This document shows positions 59,101 through 64,000 of a DNA stretch of 64,000 nt, piece by piece. The notes below the pieces were generated by a model. The model was not told the DNA's origin, searched no databases, and was given only the letters and a program-made list of their open reading frames with translations. The stretch's first letter is position 1; each line of letters starts with the position of its first letter. This DNA comes from Sipunculus nudus (lineage: Eukaryota > Annelida > Sipuncula > Golfingiida > Sipunculidae), in assembly GCA_026874595.1 (NCBI GenBank), contig CM049307.1:1325579-1389578 (forward strand), written 5' to 3'. The translations under genes and the position numbers were made by a program.

Positions 59101-59119
59101 ACTTAACTTTATGTTTTTT

Positions 59120-61837
59120 AGCGAACCTGTGAGCTTATGCGATGGTGCAGCGTCGTCTGTCCATAGTCAGCCGTCCGCCGCCAGCTGTCCGCCGTCCAGG
59201 GCTGGCTTTCCACCGTCCATGGCTGTAAGTCAGAAACCGTCGGAGCTAGCAGCTCCAAATTACATGTAAGAATTAGTCACATGTGAAACTTGGTGCCTTG
59301 GAGCTTATTATTGGGTATCTGCATTAATTGAGATTTTATAGAGAAAAAACTTAAAAACTTTTAAAAATCTTCTTCTCTGAAACTGTCCAGCCAAATTGTC
59401 CAATATTTTACAGAAATGATCCCTGGAACAATCTCTCTCAAGTTTGTTCGAATGGTTCCAGTTTGGAGATTTTTGGCGGAGTTACAGGAGGTTGAACATA
59501 GTCATCTGTCCAAAATAGCACACTAAAATAAAAATCTCAGAAACAGCCAGAGCTATAATCACCAAATTTTATACCAATGTTTGTCACATATGTCATATCT
59601 GATTTTGAGGTATTGGTGGCGCCACCTACATTGATGTGTTTTTTACAAGCGAAAATGTAATGTTAAACTCTACAAGCTGATACACTGATTTATGATGAAA
59701 CTGTTAAGCTGATTGGTTTAAACTTTACAAGAAGTATTCTATGTTAGGGTTCTGCCAGTTTTATAAGAATAGATTGGGTAAATACAGTTTTAAAAAAAAC
59801 ATTGTAGCCAATTGAAAAAGGCTTTCTGTATTGAAAACAGATTTGACAACTTGCTGAGTTTCAGCAACCAAGTCAAGAGGTCAGTACAAACAGGTGGGGT
59901 CCAGACATCACCATGGCAACTGACCTGGCTCAGGGGGAGACATAGCGTCTGGACGTCTAGACACAATGTTTAGATGCAGAATTCCCAGATTATTGGAACT
60001 ATATCTTTCAACTGTTTGGAAAAACTTGGTTTGCTTTTTAAGCGAATTGGGTATATCATCAAGTCACATGTGAACTGCTGCACCCTCATTTTTGGTTGAC
60101 CTGTGACCTCTCCTCGCAGCCCAGCGTCTGTTTGTGCATCTGTTTCCACACATTAACCAGCATATCTCGGGAACTGTTTGACCAATCAGGCTAAAAATTT
60201 TGCACAAATGTAGCCCTGTGATAGCTTTATAACATACACTAAAAATGGTGGCGCCACCTGCAACCATTTTTGCACAGCATCCATCTGTTCATCTGCCTTG
60301 GGACAATATCACTCATATCTCAGCAGTGGTTTGACTTATCCACCTGAAATTTTGCAGGTTTTTACATCCTGGACAACTTTCTCGATTTTATGACAGGTGG
60401 CGCCACCTACATTCACTATAACTCTGCAGACATCCAATCTCATATCTCGGGAATTGTTTGACCGATTGGGCCAAAATTTTGCATGTGTATAGATCTCACA
60501 TACCTCTTCATCATAGGCAAAACTGGTGGTTCCACCTGCAACCATAAATGCACAGCACCCATCTGTTCATCTGCCTTGGGATAAAATCACTCATATCTCA
60601 GCAGTGGTTTGACTTATCTACATGAAATTTTGCAGGTTTATACATCCTGGACAGGTTTCTCAATTTTATGACAGGTGGCACCACCTACATTCATGTTTAC
60701 TCTGCAGACATCCAAGCTCATATCTCAGGAACTGTTTGACCAATTGGGCCAAAATTTTGCATGTGTATAGATCTCACATAGCCCTACATCATAGGCAAAA
60801 CTGGTTGCACCACGTGCAACCATTTATGCACAGCATCCATCAATTCATCTGCCTTGGGATAATATCACTCATATTTCAGCAGTGGTTTGACTTATCCACC
60901 TAAAATTTTGCAAGTTTATACATCCTGGACAGCTTTCTCGATTTATGACAGGTGGCGCCACCTCCATTCACATTTACTCTACAGACATTCAAGCTCATAT
61001 CTCGGAAACCTTTTGACTGATTGGGCCAAAATTTTGCATGTGTATAGATTTCACATAGCTCTTCATCATAGGCAAAACTGGTGGCACCACCTGCAACCAC
61101 TTATGCACAACATCCATCTGTTCATCTGCCTTGGGATAATGTCACTCATATCTCAGCAGTAGTTTTACTTATCCACCTGAAATTTTACAGGTTTATACAT
61201 CATGGACAGCTTTCTTGGTTTATGACAGGTGGCACCACCTACATTCACGTTTACTCTGCAGACATCCAAGCTCATATCTCCGGAACCGTTTGATTGATTT
61301 GGCCAAAATTTTGCTTGTGTATAGATCTCACATAGCTCTTCATCATAAGGAAAACTGGTGGCACCACCTGCGCACCACTTATGCACAGCGTCCATCTGTT
61401 CATCTGCCATGGGATAAAATTACTCATATCTCAGCAGTGGTTTGACTTATCCACCTGAAATTTTGCAGGTTTATACATCCTGGACAATTTTCTCGATTTT
61501 ATGACAGGTGGCACCACCTACATTCACATTTACACTGCAGACATCCATGCTAATATACAACACACCTCACTGTATTCCCCTTGCCACTTAATTCATGCCT
61601 CACTTCACCCGTCCCACTCTGATTTCTGCGGATACACAGTCGCTTGTTGACTACCCATATTCTAGTTTTAAAACGTCCTAGTCTGAAACTTGCAGGTCCG
61701 AAATGTCCCTTTTGCTTAAATCATAATGACTAAGGTAGATATGCAGGACTTAAAAGGATCAATATTAAATTTAAAAAATAAACCTCCATTCATACTCCCA
61801 AACTTTGCACAGGTTTGCATTATGCCTGTAGGCCTTG
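59120..61837 (+). mobile_element. Non-autonomous Helentron-like element, family 2, copy B
   Basis: The left end AGCGAACCTGTGAGC follows a T run and matches the left end at 1524. The right end has CACAGGTTTGC (inverse of GCGAACCTGTG at 10 of 11 positions), hairpin GCCTGTAGGC, CTTG then TTT. The middle (60170-61560) is a ~279-bp tandem repeat. Central tandem repeats flanked by subterminal inverted repeats and a 3' hairpin are described for Helentron-associated interspersed elements; the assignment remains inference. Confidence 0.62.
60170..61560 (+). repeat. ~279-bp tandem core of family 2 copy B, about five units
   Basis: 'tctcagcagtggtttgactt' recurs at about 60317, 60597, 60875, 61155 and 61430. 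Each unit carries two near-perfect GGTGGCGCCACC-type palindromes. Small ORFs on both strands (66-93 residues) repeat with the unit and are not genes. Confidence 0.88.
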
Positions 61838-62327
61838 TTTATTTGTTAAAATAACTTTATGCCCTTTTTGGTGCAGTATTGGCCTCAGGTTGTGCAACCT
61901 ACAATCATGTTTATGTAGCAGACATCCATCTCACTCTATTTCCCGTTATCACTGAATCCATGCCTCACTTCACCTGTACCACTCTGATTTCGCTGGATAC
62001 ATGTAGACGCTTTTGACTACCTGTATCTAGTTGTTTCATGCATCTGTGCACATGGCCGAAGAGTGGTTTGAAGTATCTGCCTGAAATTGTTCATGTACAT
62101 AAATTTTAAATGAATTTCTCACACACAAGATTGGTGGTGCCACTTACATTTATTTTTGTGTTGTGTGCACCCATGCCAGTATTTCATCAGTGATGTTTGT
62201 GTAATTGGTGCATGCACTCGAGTTTAAAATGTTCAGTGCTTGCATTGTAAAGTAACGGTCCACCATGGAAGCATTATACCTGGTGTATATCCCATTGCAC
62301 AGGTTTCCATTAGGCCTGTAGGCCTTG
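61838..62327 (+). mobile_element. Second family 2 3' end, tail duplication
   Basis: Landmarks 'cagacatccat', 'catgcctcacttcacc' and 'ccactctgatttc' of 61540-61660 recur at 61920-62000, and a second hairpin/CTTG terminus lies at 62300-62327. Two 3' ends in series behind one 5' end suggest a duplicated tail or an adjacent truncated copy. Confidence 0.6.
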
Positions 62328-62409
62328 TTACATTTCTACACAAGCACTAAATGTTTATCATCTGGCACCCATCTATTTTGGAATTGGAGGTGAAAATCAT
62401 AATGAAACA

Positions 62410-62655
62410 ACAACAAAACATATATAAACTTTATTTATTTTGCATTGATTGTACAACTAATTATAATAACTTATTTGAGGCACTCTCCATGGCTTGGATA
62501 GTGGCACTTAGTAGTCAGTAAGGGTAGAGGAAACCGGAGGACCTGGAGAAAACCACCGACCTTGGACGGGCAACTACAACCCACTCTCATAGCCATACCA
62601 GGAATTGAAACCAGGGTGCCAGCAGATAGGGCCGAGCATTTTACCACTCAGCTGT
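62410..62655 (-). mobile_element. tRNA-derived SINE
   Basis: On the minus strand the head reads AGCTGAGTGGTAAAATGC (box A-like) at about 62650-62630 and GGTTTCAATTCC (box B-like) at about 62609-62598, spaced as in a tRNA. A central part with 'ggttttctccaggtcctcc' 'ggtttcctc' follows, resembling a conserved SINE central domain common in invertebrates, then an A/T-rich tail (aataaataaag). Pol III transcription is expected from the boxes. No host tRNA is implied: the acceptor stem cannot be completed. Confidence 0.75.
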
Positions 62656-63076
62656 CAAAAACTTATATGTAAAATAAACAAGGGTCCACCTATAAATCAT
62701 TAGTTCAAGTTTTGACTGTTTTGAACAAGGCTACTTGCAAAAAAGTGAACAAAATTCAGTTGATATATAAGGTGTATAATATGGCTCTTCTAATGTGATC
62801 TGTTTCCAGTCACACCTAGTTGAATTTATATTGGCTCAACTATTTATTTGTGACACAATACCTCAAAATAATGACTTTGATTCATCGCTGATAAACAGAG
62901 CTGATCAGATTTGATTCATTTTCATGCTTTCATTAATTTTGACAAATTTAATATAATTATCAAAACTAAGTAATAATTTCCAACTCAGCAAAGACTTCTT
63001 TCTAATTCAAAATGTAGAAGATACTAAGATAAAAAGAAAGATATCTCCCATTGTCATTTTTTTTTTCATATGACAG

Positions 63077-63226
63077 AGAGCCAAGTGATTGCTGACCAGG
63101 CAGCTGAAATGGTGATGGTTAACTACGAGAAAGAAGACAGGCCAGTACTAACAATCAAACAGGCCATTGAACAGAAATCATCACATATTAAACCAGGCTC
63201 CCCAAAGGTCATTGGAAAGGGTAAAG
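63077..63226 (+). CDS. Xanthine dehydrogenase/aldehyde oxidase family gene, visible exon 5
   Basis: Exon of 150 bp, phase 1 to 1, between 'catatgacag' and 'GGTAAAG|gtcagt'. With the G from exon 4 it reads ESQVIADQAAEMVMVNYEKE, then RPVLTIKQAIEQKS and ends PKVIGKGK. This matches the family block 'ADT...A..AA..V.V.YE..P.I.TI..AI' that closes the a/b-hammerhead domain, followed by the 'KGD' turn before the Mo-binding domain proper. The molybdenum-site Glu and Arg residues would be in later exons, beyond the window. The first intron bases are GTCAGT, an acceptable donor. Confidence 0.92.
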
Positions 63227-63316
63227 GTCAGTCAAAGCTCACCTCAGTTGTGATAAAATTGTGTTCTCTTAATGTGACTTTCAAAATATTTAAGTATTGA
63301 TTTATAAAGTTTTATT

Positions 63317-64000
63317 AGCTCAGCTGACTTTCAGTCATGCTGGGCTATAGCGATGGGTCTTTGTCCGTCGTCCTTCCGTCTGTCCGTCCGGCCGTTAGCA
63401 GGGCACAAATCGTAACCGTAGGGGCTAGGGCCATGAACCCTATGCAGTCTTAGAGGTTATAAAAAGACCTCCTTGCAAACCTGAAATTAGGTCACTGCGA
63501 CCTATATTCTCGAAGTTATGGGGTGTGTTTGCACCCCCCAGAAATAACTCTTTGAGACAAAATTTTCATCCCAAACCTTCCATCTTTCACATACAGCTCA
63601 CCTACCAACAGGGGAAGAACCATAATTTTTTTGAGGTCAAAGGTCAAGGTCACAGGAGCCTTTTTTTTTAAAAGCCTGTGGATGCATTTTAAGCCAACCC
63701 TTTCATCCCAATTCTTTGATTTTTCACATATAGCTCACCTACTAAGTTGGAGAAGAATCCTATAGATTTTGAGGTCACAAGGTCAAAGGTCAGGGTCACA
63801 GGATCCACTTCTTTGAAAAGGTTGTGGACACATTTCAAGCTAGACTTTTCATTCCAAACCTTCCAGCCTTGATATCGCTTCTCTGCCAACAGGGGAAAAG
63901 ACCTGTTGATTTTGAGGTCAAAGGTCAAGTTCACAGCACCCACTTCTTGCGTGGAGTCATTTTCAGGCAAACTTTTCAATCTGTACCTTCCATCTGTCAT
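63317..64000 (+). mobile_element. Left part of a further element with AGGTCA modules (runs off the window)
   Basis: AGCTCAGCTGACTTTCAG follows TT at 63317; a 'gtccgtcgtccttccgtctg' stretch comes next, then modules with AGGTCA-A-AGGTCA-AGGTCA (63634-63652), a near copy at 63780-63798 and another near 63916. Similar to the partial element at 48724. The minus-strand ORF reaching the window end is a repeat shadow. Confidence 0.55.

Noticed and set aside
60622-61445. Repeated ORFs (66-93 residues, both strands)
   Set aside because: They recur with the 279-bp tandem unit and change with its indels; typical repeat shadows.

Overview
This is a repeat-saturated, AT-rich eukaryotic window. The best guess is a bivalve or other mollusc: exons are small and far apart, introns exceed 10 kb, and the intron content is tRNA-derived SINE, DIRS/tyrosine-recombinase elements, degraded LINEs, Helentron-like non-autonomous elements with tandem-repeat cores, and repeats carrying a recurring AGGTCA motif. 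The species call is inference. There are no bacterial operons, CRISPR arrays or rRNA genes.

The only host gene I can support is on the + strand: five consecutive exons of a xanthine dehydrogenase / aldehyde oxidase (molybdo-flavoenzyme) family gene at 18720-18872, 19716-19838, 32704-32793, 51128-51185 and 63077-63226. Their phases join cleanly (0/0, 0/0, 0/0, 0/1, 1/1) and give about 157 codons, covering the end of the FAD-side domain and the a/b-hammerhead start of the molybdopterin domain. The gene starts upstream of the window (or in exons I could not find before 18720) and continues past its end. Almost everything else is therefore intron.

Layout: 1-1300 degenerate ~140-bp tandem copies; 1524-3893 and 4049-6567 two Helentron-like non-autonomous elements; 6660-15131 a 116-bp satellite of about 73 units; 16012-18409 another Helentron-like copy; exons 1-2 of the visible set; 19855-27720 a trinucleotide-rich 36/39-bp array, split by a tyrosine-recombinase retroelement fragment (20158-21898) carrying an intact gag-like ORF; 29115-32237 a further Helentron-like copy; exon 3; 32985-38996 a decayed DIRS element; 40616-41640 a truncated LINE; 44033-46638 a Helentron-like copy; 46640-48330 AGGTCA-bearing modules; exon 4, directly abutted by a 52-bp minisatellite (51186-52572) that runs into a LINE reverse-transcriptase fragment; 53824-54643 a nearly perfect 63-bp array; 55300-56170 an inverted element fragment; 57330-57600 a LINE relic; 58290-62327 280-bp modules and a Helentron-like element; 62410-62655 a SINE; exon 5; and a new element start at 63317.

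The main novelty candidates are: (i) two sequence-unrelated repeat families that share one end architecture (start AGC..., asymmetric inverted repeat, 3' hairpin, terminal CTTG, T on both sides); (ii) tandem arrays that begin at or within about 20 bp of two exon donor sites; (iii) a one-unit, unexpanded copy of the 116-bp satellite with the same flanks elsewhere in the window; (iv) repeats that spread nuclear-receptor-like DR1 sites through introns.
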